Shown here one piece after another: positions 1 through 8,264 of a stretch of DNA of 19,335 nt. Position 1 is the first letter of the stretch, and each line of letters opens with the position of its first letter. Position numbers and translations under genes: made by a program. Below the pieces are notes generated by a model. That model saw only the letters and a program-made list of their open reading frames with translations. It was not told where the DNA came from and made no database searches. Source of the DNA: Hyphomicrobiaceae bacterium (GTDB taxonomy: Bacteria; Pseudomonadota; Alphaproteobacteria; Rhizobiales; Hyphomicrobiaceae); assembly GCA_017353825.1 (NCBI GenBank), contig JAFMSC010000029.1:1-19335 (forward strand), in the 5' to 3' direction.

Positions 1-4
1 GACT

Positions 5-507
5 CTACATTGCGTCTTGAAGCTCAACCCGGTCGAACCGCCGAGGTACGGACCCGTATGCCAGGTGGTGTGGGAGGGGCGGCGCCGTGAGGCGTCCCCC
101 TATCCCGATCATGAAAGAATGAACGACGCCCACGATCGGGAAGCGTGGGCCGGCCGTATTGCCGATCGGTGTCCGGCAACAGTTGGTGTACCAGGCAAGA
201 CCTTGCTCTTGCTTGAGAGGTGCACAGAGCGCACGGCGTCGATCCCCGAGGTAAGCTTCACGCGGCCTGTCGGCATCTGGAAGATGTCCGTTCCGCCAGC
301 TGTATCGAGCACGTCCGGCCGCTCAAGGAAGCGCGCGAACACCTGGCAGTCTTGGCAGTAGCAGACCAAACGAAACCCTGCGTACGGCGCAACCTCCCTT
401 GCAACCCCGCGGACATGGCCGCATTGGCAGCGAAGGGAGACTTCCGTGGCACGTGGGGTCATAGAGCGAGCACTCCGACGCCTAGGCAGCCAACGAAACC
501 GCGTCAT
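5..507 (-). pseudogene. Frame-disrupted GFA-like (DUF6151-type) zinc protein gene
   Basis: The minus strand encodes a small Cys-rich protein with the motifs LRCQCG, then CYCQDC, then AGGTDIFQ, which I recognise from the GFA-like DUF6151 proteins, probable zinc binders of unknown reaction. After the stretch ending HLSSKSK, at about 203-215, the frame loses homology. The next frame immediately continues with GLAWYTNCCRTPIGNT, the expected third Cys motif of the family, and runs to a stop at 5-7. This fits a one-base loss within the AAGCAAGAGCAAGG stretch. The best start is the ATG at 460-462, with GGAG about nine bases upstream; the longer start at 507 has less support. The C-terminus after VVHSFM no longer looks like the family, so decay beyond a single frameshift is possible. 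The gene points away from the transporter operon and looks unrelated to it. Confidence 0.72.
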
Positions 508-668
508 CGCGGTGAAATGTGCGTTCAGAAGGGCAATGCCGAAGCGGGCGAAGCGGCCTCCTGTCTTGCGTGCCGATCCGACCCGTGCGACGATTCAGGA
601 AATTCGCGGGCTTCTAAACGCGGAACAAGCACACCGGCCGCCCGTCGGCGGGGAGGGAGGAAAGTCTC
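508..668 (+). promoter_or_regulatory. Leader and presumed promoter region of the HAAT operon
   Basis: This gap lies between the divergent DUF6151 remnant and the first transporter gene. It should hold the operon promoter, but no convincing -35/-10 pair is visible. A strong ribosome binding site, GGAGGAAAG, lies just before the ATG at 669 and fixes that start. I saw no clear LacI-type operator. Confidence 0.4.
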
Positions 669-1886
669 ATGAAGCTCGGCCGTCCTTTGCTGGCTCTGGT
701 CATCGCCGCCGCGCTCGGTTGGTCGAGCGCTGCGTCTGCCGACACCGTCAAGGTCGGCGTCATCGCGCCCTTCTCCGGACCGACCGCCGCATTCGGGACG
801 GCCTGGAAACAGGCGATCGACGCTTATCAGAAGCAGCACGGCGACACGGTTGCCGGCCACAAGGTCGAGATCGTGATGCGCGACCTGCCGGGACCTGACC
901 CGCTGAAGGCCAAGGCCCTGGCCCAGGAGCTCGTCGTGAAGGAAGGTGTGCAATACCTCGCGGGCCTGGCCTACAGTCCGAACGCCCTGGCACTCGGCGC
1001 CTTTGCAAACCAGGCCCGCGTGCCGATCGTGATCCTCAACGCCGCCACCTCGGAGATCATCGATAAGTCCCCCTACTTCCTGCGGGTCTCCTATACGACT
1101 GGCCAGGTCTCGGCGCCGGAGGCGCTCTACGCCGCCAAGATCGGCCACAAGGCGATCGTCACCATGGTCAGCGACTATGCGCCGGGTTGGGATGCGGAGA
1201 AGAGCTTCGCTGATACCTTCGAGAAGGCCGGCGGCAAGGTCGTCGGCAAGATCCGCATGCCGCTGGCGACGACCGATTTCGGCCCCTACCTGCAACGCGC
1301 GCGCACCATGGGGCCCGAGGCCATCCTCGGCTTCCTGCCTGGCGGCGGCCCGACCTTCGGTTTTCTTACCGCCTACAACAACAGCGGCCTGTCGGCCGCC
1401 AACGTGGCCTATCTCGGCCAGGGCGAGACCTCCGAGCTCTACATCAACAGCTATGGCGACGTGGTGAAGGGCCTCATCACCACGATGTTCTACTCCGCCG
1501 ACCACCGGTCGAAGGAAAACGACGACTTCAAGAAGGCCCTGTACGCCCTTTATCCGGACGCTGTCATCTCCAACCTCACGGTGTGCGGCTATGACGGCAT
1601 CCATCTGATCTACAAGATGATCGAGGCCACCGGCGGCCAGAAGGACGCCGATAAGGCGATCGCCACCGCCAAGGGCCTAGCCTGGGAGAGCCCGCGCGGC
1701 CCGGTGCGAATCGATCCCGAGACCCGGGACTGGATCCAGAACATCTATGTGCGCCGCGTCGAGGCCGATGCCTCCGGGAAGTTTTACAACAAGGAGATCA
1801 TGGTGTTCCCGATGCAGCCCGACTACGGGCGCTCCTCGGTGCCGGTGCCGACGCTCAACACCATCGAGCTCAAGACGCTGCCATAG
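669..1886 (+). CDS. Periplasmic binding protein of HAAT/branched-chain amino acid-type ABC transporter
   Basis: This is a 405-residue extracytoplasmic receptor of the LivK type (Peripla_BP_6). It delivers its ligand to the LivHMGF-like membrane complex encoded directly downstream. Residues 1-24 form a type I signal peptide: a basic start, a hydrophobic core and an ASA cleavage site before Asp25. The mature protein begins TVKVGVIAPFSGPTAAFG, the usual first strand and ligand loop of this fold. The internal stretch MVSDYAPGWDAEKSF and a late YDGIHLIYKMIEATGG helix are also typical, and the length is normal. The ATG is preceded by GGAGGAAAG. The family binds amino acids, amides, urea and many aromatic or aliphatic carboxylates, so the ligand cannot be named. 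The enzymes nearby make a carboxylic acid more likely than a plain amino acid. Confidence 0.93.
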   Translation: MKLGRPLLALVIAAALGWSSAASADTVKVGVIAPFSGPTAAFGTAWKQAIDAYQKQHGDTVAGHKVEIVMRDLPGPDPLKAKALAQELVVKEGVQYLAGLAYSPNALALGAFANQARVPIVILNAATSEIIDKSPYFLRVSYTTGQVSAPEALYAAKIGHKAIVTMVSDYAPGWDAEKSFADTFEKAGGKVVGKIRMPLATTDFGPYLQRARTMGPEAILGFLPGGGPTFGFLTAYNNSGLSAANVAYLGQGETSELYINSYGDVVKGLITTMFYSADHRSKENDDFKKALYALYPDAVISNLTVCGYDGIHLIYKMIEATGGQKDADKAIATAKGLAWESPRGPVRIDPETRDWIQNIYVRRVEADASGKFYNKEIMVFPMQPDYGRSSVPVPTLNTIELKTLP

Positions 1887-1906
1887 CCGCCGCAGAGGGC
1901 GGCGGC
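1886..1906 (+). terminator. GC-rich hairpin between binding-protein and permease genes
   Basis: A perfect 8-bp inverted repeat, GCCGCCGC (1886-1893) and GCGGCGGC (1899-1906), encloses a 5-base AGAGG loop. It begins on the last base of the TAG stop of the binding-protein gene. There is no T-run, so it is less likely to be a full terminator than an attenuator or an mRNA-stabilising stem that raises receptor output over that of the membrane components. Confidence 0.6.
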
Positions 1907-1919
1907 CTATGAGGCGATC

Positions 1920-2783
1920 ATGAACATGCTGCTCTCGATCCTGGTGGACGGTGTCTCCTACGGGATGATCCTGTTCATCATCTCGATCGGGCTGTCGATC
2001 ACCATGGGCTTGATGCGCGTCGTCAACATGGCCCACGGCGGCTTCGCCATGCTCGGCGGCTTCATGGCAGCTGCCATCATGGCGTGGGCCGGCACGCGCT
2101 TCGAGGCGGCACTTGCCGCCGCCTCCGTGGCGGTGGCGCTGATCTCGGTGCCGATCGAGCGCCTCCTGGTGCGCCAGGTCTACGGCCGCCACGTGCTCGA
2201 CCAGGCGCTGCTCTCGATCGGCCTCATCTACATCATCGTCGCCGGCGCCAATCTGCTGTTCGGCGCTTCGATCACCACCCTGCAGATCCCGCACTACCTG
2301 ACCGGCTGGGTAGCGATCGGCAACCACACCATCCCCAAATACCGGCTCTTCGTCACCGTTGCCGGGCTCATCATCGTCGCGCTGCTCTGGGTCGCGATCG
2401 AGCGTACCTCGTTCGGCGTGCGCATCCGCGCTGCGGTCGACAATTCGGCGATCGCCCAGACCGTCGGCATCAACACCTCGCAGCTCTACGCCATCGCCTT
2501 CGCGGTCGGGGCCGCGCTGGCCGCGCTCGGCGGCATCATCGGCGCCCAGATCATGCCCATGGAGTCCACCTATGCCCTGAAATATCTGGTCCTGATGCTG
2601 GCGGTGGTGACGGTCGGCGGCATGGGCACCGTCACCGGCACGTTCGCCGCCGCGCTGCTGCTGGGCCTTGCCAACACGGCCGCGATCTATCTGGTGCCGA
2701 GCATGGCCTCGGTCGCCTTCTATATCGCCATGTTTCTGGTCCTCACGCTGCGCCCGCAGGGCCTGTTCGGAAGGAGCCTGTGA
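1920..2783 (+). CDS. livH: LivH-type permease subunit of HAAT ABC transporter
   Basis: This 287-residue inner-membrane protein is one of the two permease subunits of the branched-chain amino acid-type importer. The N-terminal GLSITMGLMRVVNMAHGGFAM is the family hallmark (GLSLTFGVMRVVNFAHG in relatives). A chain of hydrophobic segments and a C-terminal LVLTLRPQGLFG are also characteristic. The late loop GGMGTVTGTFAAALLLG matches the conserved cytoplasmic loop thought to contact the ATPases. The length is normal. The start at 1920 follows the hairpin by 13 bases and has only a weak ribosome site (GAGGCG). An in-frame ATG two codons later is possible. The livM gene begins one base after its stop codon, which suggests translational coupling. 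Confidence 0.93.
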   Translation: MNMLLSILVDGVSYGMILFIISIGLSITMGLMRVVNMAHGGFAMLGGFMAAAIMAWAGTRFEAALAAASVAVALISVPIERLLVRQVYGRHVLDQALLSIGLIYIIVAGANLLFGASITTLQIPHYLTGWVAIGNHTIPKYRLFVTVAGLIIVALLWVAIERTSFGVRIRAAVDNSAIAQTVGINTSQLYAIAFAVGAALAALGGIIGAQIMPMESTYALKYLVLMLAVVTVGGMGTVTGTFAAALLLGLANTAAIYLVPSMASVAFYIAMFLVLTLRPQGLFGRSL

Positions 2784-2784
2784 C

Positions 2785-3804
2785 GTGGCCGCGGTCGGCC
2801 TGGAGAACGCCACGGCGGCAGCGCGGCCGCAGCGGCCGGCGATCCCCTTCCTGCCGGAGGTCATGCTGGCCGCGCTGGGCATCGGCGCCTTCTTCGCGTT
2901 CCCGAACGACCTCGCTTTCCTGGCACGCATCCTCATCACTGGCCTGTTTGTGCTGTCGCTATCGCTGGTGCTGGGGCAGGCTGGCATCCCCACACTGGGT
3001 CACTCCGCCAGCATGGGAACCGGCGCCTATGCCGCCGGGCTGTTCGCGATCCACGTGTCCCAGGACCCGCTGGCAGGCCTCCTGGCGGGCGGGCTCGCCG
3101 GGGGAGTGATCGCGGTCGTGACCGGCGCGCTGCTTCTGCGCACCGCGCACCTGACCTTTGTCATGCTGACCATCGCGGTAGCACAGATCCTCTACGAGAT
3201 CGCCAACCAGGCGGCTTGGCTCACCGGCGGCGACAACGGCCTGTCCGGCATCAGCGTCGATCCGATCCTCGGCGTGTTCGGGTTCGACCTCTACAGCCGC
3301 ACGTCCTATCTGTACGCGCTCGCGGTCCTCATGGTCTCCTATTTCATCCTGCGCACGATCGTGGACTCGCCGTTCGGCCTTACCAGCCGCGGCATCCATT
3401 CCGATCCTGAGCGCATGCGCGCACTCGGCTGCAATACCTACCGGCACCTTCTCATCGTCTTCACCATCGGCGGCCTGTTCGCGGGGCTCGCTGGTGCGCT
3501 GTCGGCCCAGGTGGCCCAGGTGGTCGGGCTGGCGAGCCTCAGCTTTGGCACCTCAGGTGACGCGCTCGTCATGTTGATCGTTGGCGGCAGCGCGCGCCTG
3601 CCCGGCGCGCTCGTCGGCACGGTGGTGTTCATGATCGTCGAGCACGTCGCCGCCACCGTGAACCCCTATCATTGGCTGTTCATCATCGGCGGCCTGCTGA
3701 TCGTCACGGTCCTGGTGCTGCCGGGCGGGCTCATCAGCGTGGTCGACTGGGTTTCGGCGCGCATGCCTTGGAGGACCTTCGGTCGGGGCGCGCGCCATGG
3801 CTGA
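2785..3804 (+). CDS. livM: LivM-type permease subunit of HAAT ABC transporter
   Basis: This is the second permease, 339 residues, pairing with the LivH-type subunit. I chose the GTG at 2785, with GGAAGGAGCC seven bases upstream. The in-frame ATG at 2668 lies deep inside the livH coding sequence and would add a non-hydrophobic, Arg/Cys-rich head unlike the family. Visible family motifs are LVLGQAGIPTLGHSASMGTG (LGYAGQLSLGHAAFFGIGAY in relatives) and the C-terminal VMLIVGGSARLPGALVG followed by LPGGL. Many hydrophobic segments span the rest. The first 20 or so residues are Ala- and Arg-rich and cytoplasmic. The end overlaps the ATPase gene by 8 bp, so livM and livG are almost certainly co-translated. 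Confidence 0.92.
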   Translation: MAAVGLENATAAARPQRPAIPFLPEVMLAALGIGAFFAFPNDLAFLARILITGLFVLSLSLVLGQAGIPTLGHSASMGTGAYAAGLFAIHVSQDPLAGLLAGGLAGGVIAVVTGALLLRTAHLTFVMLTIAVAQILYEIANQAAWLTGGDNGLSGISVDPILGVFGFDLYSRTSYLYALAVLMVSYFILRTIVDSPFGLTSRGIHSDPERMRALGCNTYRHLLIVFTIGGLFAGLAGALSAQVAQVVGLASLSFGTSGDALVMLIVGGSARLPGALVGTVVFMIVEHVAATVNPYHWLFIIGGLLIVTVLVLPGGLISVVDWVSARMPWRTFGRGARHG

Positions 3805-4570
3805 CGTGCTGCAGCTTGAGGGGCTATGCAAGAATTTCGGTGGCCTCGTCGTCGCCTCCGACGTGACCTTCGGCCTCGCGCCGGGTGACCGCACCGCGCT
3901 CATCGGCCCCAACGGGGCCGGCAAGACCACGCTCGTCAACCTGATCAGCGGCGCGCTGCATCCGTCCTCCGGCGATATAACGCTCGACGGCCGCTCACTG
4001 GTGCGCCTCTCGATGCCGGCTCGGGTGCAGGCCGGCGTAGTCCGCACCTTCCAGCTCAACCGCCTGTTCCGTGACCAGACGGTCGGCGACAATGTCCGCA
4101 TCGCCGTCCTGCAGCAGAAGCGGCAATCGCTCAGGCTGTGGCAATCGCGCGCCGATCGGATCGCCGTCGAGGCTGCCGTCGACCACGTCTTGGGCGCTTT
4201 GCATCTTGAGGCGCGCGAAGGCCGGCTCGTGCGCACGCTCGCCTACGGTGAGCAGCGCTTGTTAGAGATCGCGCTCGCGCTGGCGCTCGAGCCGCGCGTG
4301 CTGCTGCTGGATGAGCCCGCGGCCGGCGTGCCGCGCGGCGAGAGCGGCGTCATCATGGATGTCATCGCCAGCCTGCCCCCCAGCCTCGCGGTGCTCCTGA
4401 TCGAGCACGACATGGACCTGGTGTTCCGCTTCGCGCGGCGCATCGTCGTGTTGGCGTCCGGCGCCATACTCACCATCGGCACGCCGGATGAGGTGGCGGC
4501 CGACGATCGCGTGAAGCAGCTCTATTTCGGGCGCGACGGCCATGTCAGCCAATCGAGCCAAATCAGTTAG
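3797..4570 (+). CDS. livG: LivG-type ATPase of HAAT ABC transporter
   Basis: This 257-residue nucleotide-binding subunit powers the LivHM permease pair. The Walker A motif GPNGAGKT is at residues 37-44. The LivG-style signature LAYGEQRLLEIALAL starts near residue 148, the Walker B motif VLLLDEP spans 168-174, and the H-loop IEHDMDLV follows. The LAYGEQ signature, in place of LSGGQ, and the AAGVP after Walker B are typical of LivG rather than LivF. The C-terminal IGTPDEVAADDRVKQLYFG extension is also normal. The start overlaps livM by 8 bp. Confidence 0.94.
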   Translation: MADVLQLEGLCKNFGGLVVASDVTFGLAPGDRTALIGPNGAGKTTLVNLISGALHPSSGDITLDGRSLVRLSMPARVQAGVVRTFQLNRLFRDQTVGDNVRIAVLQQKRQSLRLWQSRADRIAVEAAVDHVLGALHLEAREGRLVRTLAYGEQRLLEIALALALEPRVLLLDEPAAGVPRGESGVIMDVIASLPPSLAVLLIEHDMDLVFRFARRIVVLASGAILTIGTPDEVAADDRVKQLYFGRDGHVSQSSQIS

Positions 4571-4586
4571 GTGAACCAAGCCAGCC

Positions 4587-5315
4587 ATGGCAGCCGCCCG
4601 CATCGAACTCGTCCTCGACGCCGTGACCGCGGGCTATGCCGGAACCTCGGTGCTGGAGCGGGTGTCGTTCTCGGTCGGCGAGGGCGAGCGGGTCGGCCTG
4701 ATCGGCCGCAATGGCGCCGGCAAGACCACCACGCTCGCCGCCGTGATGGGCCTCGCCCAGCTGATCAGCGGCCGGGTGCTGATGAACGGCGCCGACATCA
4801 CCCGCCTGGCGACCTACAAGCGCGCCCGTGCCGGCCTCGGCTACGTACCGCAGACCCGCGACGTGTTCCCTTCGCTCACAGTCGAGGAGAACCTGCAGTC
4901 GGCCATGAACGGCGGCCAGGGGCCCGAGGCCATCGCCGCAGCCTACAGGCTGTTCCCAAAGCTCGGCGACCGGCGCAGTCATGCCGGCAGCCAGTTGTCC
5001 GGGGGCGAGCAGCAGATGCTGTCGGTGGCCCGCGCGCTCGTCAACGGCCCCAAGATCCTCCTCCTGGACGAGCCGCTGGAAGGCCTCGCCCCGAGGGTGC
5101 GCGAGGAGCTGATGGACGCCATCCGCCGCCTCGCCGACGAGACCGGCGTGGGCTGCGTGCTGGTCGAGCAGCATGTCGATATCGTGCTCGACTTCGCCAC
5201 CAAGATCGTTGTGCTGGAGCGCGGGGTCCCCGTCTTCGTCGGCTCGACCGCGGACTTGCGTGCCCAACCCGCCGTGCTCGACCGCGCTATCGGCCTCGAC
5301 AAAGTGGCGGGCTAG
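4587..5315 (+). CDS. livF: LivF-type ATPase of HAAT ABC transporter
   Basis: This is the second ATPase of the importer, 242 residues, forming a heterodimer with the LivG-type subunit. The Walker A motif GRNGAGKT starts at residue 40, the signature LSGGEQQML at 137 and Walker B ILLLDEP at 157. LEGLAPRV follows, where LivF proteins usually have EGLAP. The H-loop is VEQHVDIVLDFA. It starts 16 bp after livG with a weak ribosome site and is likely coupled to it. The length is normal and nothing is missing, so the transporter is complete. Confidence 0.94.
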   Translation: MAAARIELVLDAVTAGYAGTSVLERVSFSVGEGERVGLIGRNGAGKTTTLAAVMGLAQLISGRVLMNGADITRLATYKRARAGLGYVPQTRDVFPSLTVEENLQSAMNGGQGPEAIAAAYRLFPKLGDRRSHAGSQLSGGEQQMLSVARALVNGPKILLLDEPLEGLAPRVREELMDAIRRLADETGVGCVLVEQHVDIVLDFATKIVVLERGVPVFVGSTADLRAQPAVLDRAIGLDKVAG

Positions 5316-5366
5316 GGCGATGCTCGATTATTCATCAACGGGGGCTTTGGATCAGGAGGTCTACCC

Positions 5367-6155
5367 GTGCGCTGGGTCCGATTCTCGCAAGGCGGCCGGA
5401 CGGCCTATGGTATCGTTGAGGGCGAGCGCGTGGTCGAGGCCGCGGGCGATCCCTTCGGCGGCTACGAGCGCACCGGCCGCAGCCACGATCTGCGGGGCGT
5501 GAAGATAGAGGTGCCGGTGGTGCCGCCCACCTTCTACTGCGTGGGGCTCAACTACGCGGCACACATCCGTGAGGCCGCCGCCAAGGTGGGCCTGCCGCCC
5601 GACCTTCCGAGAACGCCCGATGTCGGCTACCGCGCCAGCAGCGCCCTGATCGCCCACGGCGAGCCTGTGGCCATTCCCGCCGATGCCACCAAGGTGCAGT
5701 ACGAGGGCGAGCTGGCCGTGGTCATCGGCAAGCGCGCCAAGGGCCTCAGCGAGGCCGAGGCGCTCGGCTGCGTGCTGGGCTACTCCATCGGCAACGACGT
5801 GAGCGAGCGCGCCTGGCAGAAGTCGGACCGCACGCTATGGCGCGCCAAGAACACCGACACCTTCAAGCCGATGGGTCCCTGGATCGAGACCGACGTAGTC
5901 CTCGACCGGCTAGAGACACGGGTGCGGGTCAACGGCGTCGAGACCACGCGTTTCCCCACCAACGATATGCTGTTCGGCGTCGCCACCTACATCAGCGCCA
6001 TCACCCGCTACATCACCCTCGTGCCTGGTGACATCATATGGATGGGCACCGACGGCACTTCGCCCGACCTGAAGGTTGGCGACACGGTCGACGTTGAGAT
6101 CGCGGGCATCGGCGTCCTCAGCAATCCATTCGTTGCCGCGTCATCGCGGACCTGA
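5367..6155 (+). CDS. Fumarylacetoacetate hydrolase-family protein
   Basis: This is a 262-residue cytoplasmic enzyme of the FAH superfamily, whose members hydrolyse, decarboxylate, isomerise or hydrate beta-dicarbonyl and 2-oxo acids in aromatic and organic acid degradation. The start is the GTG at 5367, set by a perfect AGGAGGT at 5354-5360, six bases upstream. The catalytic entrance YCVGLNYAAH is at 57-66. Metal ligands are Glu113 and Glu115 in YEGEL, with Asp144 in GNDVSER. The lid/substrate stretch DTFKPMGPWI and the C-terminal PGDIIWMGTDGTSP followed by VGDTVDVEI complete the fold. It begins 51 bp after livF on the same strand, so transporter and enzyme probably act on the same compound. 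The exact reaction cannot be told from sequence; a 2-oxo acid or a dicarbonyl acid is the family expectation. Confidence 0.92.
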   Translation: MRWVRFSQGGRTAYGIVEGERVVEAAGDPFGGYERTGRSHDLRGVKIEVPVVPPTFYCVGLNYAAHIREAAAKVGLPPDLPRTPDVGYRASSALIAHGEPVAIPADATKVQYEGELAVVIGKRAKGLSEAEALGCVLGYSIGNDVSERAWQKSDRTLWRAKNTDTFKPMGPWIETDVVLDRLETRVRVNGVETTRFPTNDMLFGVATYISAITRYITLVPGDIIWMGTDGTSPDLKVGDTVDVEIAGIGVLSNPFVAASSRT

Positions 6156-6186
6156 CCGGCGTCTCGCCTGTCCCCGGCGCCTGCTT

Positions 6187-6210
6187 CCGCTTCCCGAATG
6201 CCGCTTCCCG
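6187..6210 (+). repeat. Short direct repeat upstream of the dioxygenase gene
   Basis: The 10-base word CCGCTTCCCG occurs at 6187-6196 and again at 6201-6210, a 14-base period. It lies in the 109-bp gap before the dioxygenase gene. It could be a binding site for an activator or chance similarity; nothing else supports a function. Confidence 0.35.
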
Positions 6211-6264
6211 GTGTTACTCTGGCCGGCGAGGAAGCCATTGAAACAACGACCAAGGCGGCCAGGC

Positions 6265-7143
6265 ATGAGGGTCACAGCGAGCGGCAAACCGCTTGGCGCG
6301 ACGATCGAGGACATCGACCTCTCCCAACCGGTGCCCGAGGCGCAATTCAAGGGCATCCTGCGCGCGCTGGGCGCGTTCGGCGTGCTGTGCTTCCCCGGTC
6401 AGCGGCTCGATGCGGGCGCCTTGGCGCGCTTCGGCGCCCTGTTTGGCGAGCTTGAGATCAACGTCGCCAACCGGTTCCAGGAGCCCGGCCATCCGGAGGT
6501 GATGATCCTGTCCAACATGATCCGGGAGGGCCAGCCCCTGGGGCTCGGCGATGCGGGACAGGGCTGGCACACCGACATGTCCTATTCCAAGCAGATCGCA
6601 CTCGCCAATGTGCTCTACGCCGTCAAGGTGCCTGTGCGAGACGGCCGGCCGTTGGGCGACACGCAGTTCCGCAATATGCATGCGGCTTACGAGGGGTTGC
6701 CCGCTGAGCTGAAGCGGCGCCTCGCGGGCCGCACCGCCACCCACGACTTCGCCAAATTCTGGGACATGATGCGCGCCCGTCCGGGCTCGCAGCGGGCGCC
6801 CCTCTCGCCGGCGCAGCGCGCCAAGAAGCCGCCGGTCTCTCAGCCTGTCTTCCGCATCCACCCGATCACTGGACGCACGGTGCTCTACTGCAATCCCGGC
6901 TACGCCGTGCGCATCGACGGCATGCCGGAGCGGGAGAGTGCGGAACTCCTGGAGCTGCTGTTCGCCCACCAGGAGAAGCCCGAGTACTTCTACGCGCATC
7001 AATGGGCTGAGGGGCAGGTGCTGATGTGGGACAACATCGGCACGGTGCACAACGCGGTGCCCGACTACCACCCCGAGGAGTCCCGCTACATGCGCCGCGT
7101 ACAGGTGATGGCGACCAAGGACTATGCCCGCCTGGCCGCCTGA
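6265..7143 (+). CDS. TauD/TfdA-family Fe(II)/2-oxoglutarate dioxygenase
   Basis: This 292-residue cytoplasmic non-heme iron oxygenase couples 2-oxoglutarate decarboxylation to substrate hydroxylation; relatives release sulfite from taurine or cleave aryloxyacetates. The iron ligands are His102 and Asp104 in the motif GWHTDMSY, and His262 in MWDNIGTVHNAVPDY. Arg277, in YMRRVQV fifteen residues after that His, is the likely 2-oxoglutarate carboxylate ligand. I chose the ATG at 6265 because the protein then starts as relatives do (PLGATIEDIDLSQP). The longer frame from 6076 overlaps the FAH gene and lacks family similarity there. The ribosome site is weak (AAGG at 6252-6255). A 109-bp gap precedes it, so it may have its own promoter. 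It is followed by receptor, ATPase and permease genes of the TauABC class, implying that the imported compound is its substrate. Taurine specificity is not implied. Confidence 0.92.
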   Translation: MRVTASGKPLGATIEDIDLSQPVPEAQFKGILRALGAFGVLCFPGQRLDAGALARFGALFGELEINVANRFQEPGHPEVMILSNMIREGQPLGLGDAGQGWHTDMSYSKQIALANVLYAVKVPVRDGRPLGDTQFRNMHAAYEGLPAELKRRLAGRTATHDFAKFWDMMRARPGSQRAPLSPAQRAKKPPVSQPVFRIHPITGRTVLYCNPGYAVRIDGMPERESAELLELLFAHQEKPEYFYAHQWAEGQVLMWDNIGTVHNAVPDYHPEESRYMRRVQVMATKDYARLAA

Positions 7144-7209
7144 GCGGGGCAGAAACCCAAGAAGACGGCGCCAGGCGCCGCGAGAACGAACATGGGAGGA
7201 GGCACGGGA

Positions 7210-8238
7210 ATGCGGACCGCACGATGGCTCGTGAGCGTGGCGGCTGCCGCCTCAGCGGCAACGGCGGCGCCGATCGCGCTGTCAGCTGCCGCGGCGGCCG
7301 AGGTGCCCGAGATCCGCTTCGCGCGCCAGTTCTCGATGGGTTACCTACAGTTCAACGTGATGGAGCAGCACCGGCTGGTGGAGAAGCACGCCAAAGCTGC
7401 GGGTATCCCCGAGGTCAAGGTGGCGTGGGCCACCTTCAACAGCCCGGCGGCCATGAACGACGCGCTGCTGTCGGGCTCCGTCGACATCGTCTCGGGCGGC
7501 GTTCCGGGCCTGTTGACGATCTGGGCACGCACGCGCGGCACGGCCAATGCGGTGAAGGGAGTAGCCGCCTTCTCCTCGCAGCCGATCCTGCTCAACACGC
7601 GCAACCCCGCGATCAAGACGATTGCGGACTTCACCACCCAGGACAAGATCGCCGTGCCCGCGGTCAAGGTTTCGGTGCAGGCCATGATGCTGCAGATGGC
7701 AGCCGCCAAGCAGTGGGGCCAGGCCAATTTCGCAACGCTTGATCCTCTCACCGTCGGGATGTCGCCGCCGGACGCGACCGTCGCGCTCCTCAGCGACGCC
7801 GGCGATATCACCAGCGTGTTCAGCGTGCCCCCGTTCCAGTATCAGCAGCTGGAGAAGCCCGCCATCCACACGGTGCTCAACTCCTACGAGGTGTTCGGAG
7901 GACCCCACACCTTCACGGTGGCGTGGACCTCCTCCCAGTTCCGCGACAAGAACCCGGCGCTTTACAAGGCGCTGGTGGCCGCCTTCGGCGAGGCGACGCA
8001 GGAACTCAACCGGGATGTGCGCCCTGCTGCCCAATACTGGATCGACAACGTCAAGTCCAAGATGGGCGTGGAGAAGGTGGCCGAGATCGCCTCCGGCCCC
8101 CAGGTCAAGTGGACCATGGTACCGGAGAACACCATGAAGTACGCCAGGTTCATGCACGCTGTCGGCAGCATCAAAGTGATGCCTGAGGACTGGAAGGAGC
8201 TGTTCTTCCCCGAAGTGCACAACCTAGCCGGCAGCTGA
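7210..8238 (+). CDS. NMT1/SsuA-like periplasmic binding protein (receptor A)
   Basis: This is a 342-residue extracytoplasmic receptor of the NitT/TauT/SsuA class. Residues 1-30 are a long Ala-rich signal peptide with a likely cut before EVPEIRFARQ. The start is the ATG at 7210, with GGAGGAGG at 7196-7203; the in-frame ATG at 7192 overlaps that ribosome site. The body shows the two-lobe pattern of the family: VEKHAK, a DALLSGSVDIVSGG strand for ligand-site residues, DKIAVPAVKVS, and the C-terminal EDWKELFFPEVHNL. It is clearly homologous to the two later receptors at 10056-11060 and 11335-12339, sharing RLVEKHAK, DKIAVP.VKVS and W K..FFP.(V/A)H. It is followed 26 bp later by its ATPase. The ligand is unknown; relatives bind sulfonates, thiamine precursors, nitrate, riboflavin or aromatic acids. 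Confidence 0.92.
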   Translation: MRTARWLVSVAAAASAATAAPIALSAAAAAEVPEIRFARQFSMGYLQFNVMEQHRLVEKHAKAAGIPEVKVAWATFNSPAAMNDALLSGSVDIVSGGVPGLLTIWARTRGTANAVKGVAAFSSQPILLNTRNPAIKTIADFTTQDKIAVPAVKVSVQAMMLQMAAAKQWGQANFATLDPLTVGMSPPDATVALLSDAGDITSVFSVPPFQYQQLEKPAIHTVLNSYEVFGGPHTFTVAWTSSQFRDKNPALYKALVAAFGEATQELNRDVRPAAQYWIDNVKSKMGVEKVAEIASGPQVKWTMVPENTMKYARFMHAVGSIKVMPEDWKELFFPEVHNLAGS

Positions 8239-8264
8239 GCGGCCGGACAACAGGCGATCACTGC

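Noticed and set aside
525..1604. Long minus-strand open frame opposite the HAAT receptor gene
   Set aside because: It is the antisense shadow of a clear receptor gene; its His/Gly/Arg/Asp-rich composition is typical of reverse frames in GC-rich genes.
1677..2993. 438-codon minus-strand open frame across the receptor end and livH
   Set aside because: Low-complexity Asp/His/Arg/Gln-rich product with no motif; it overlaps two well-supported genes.
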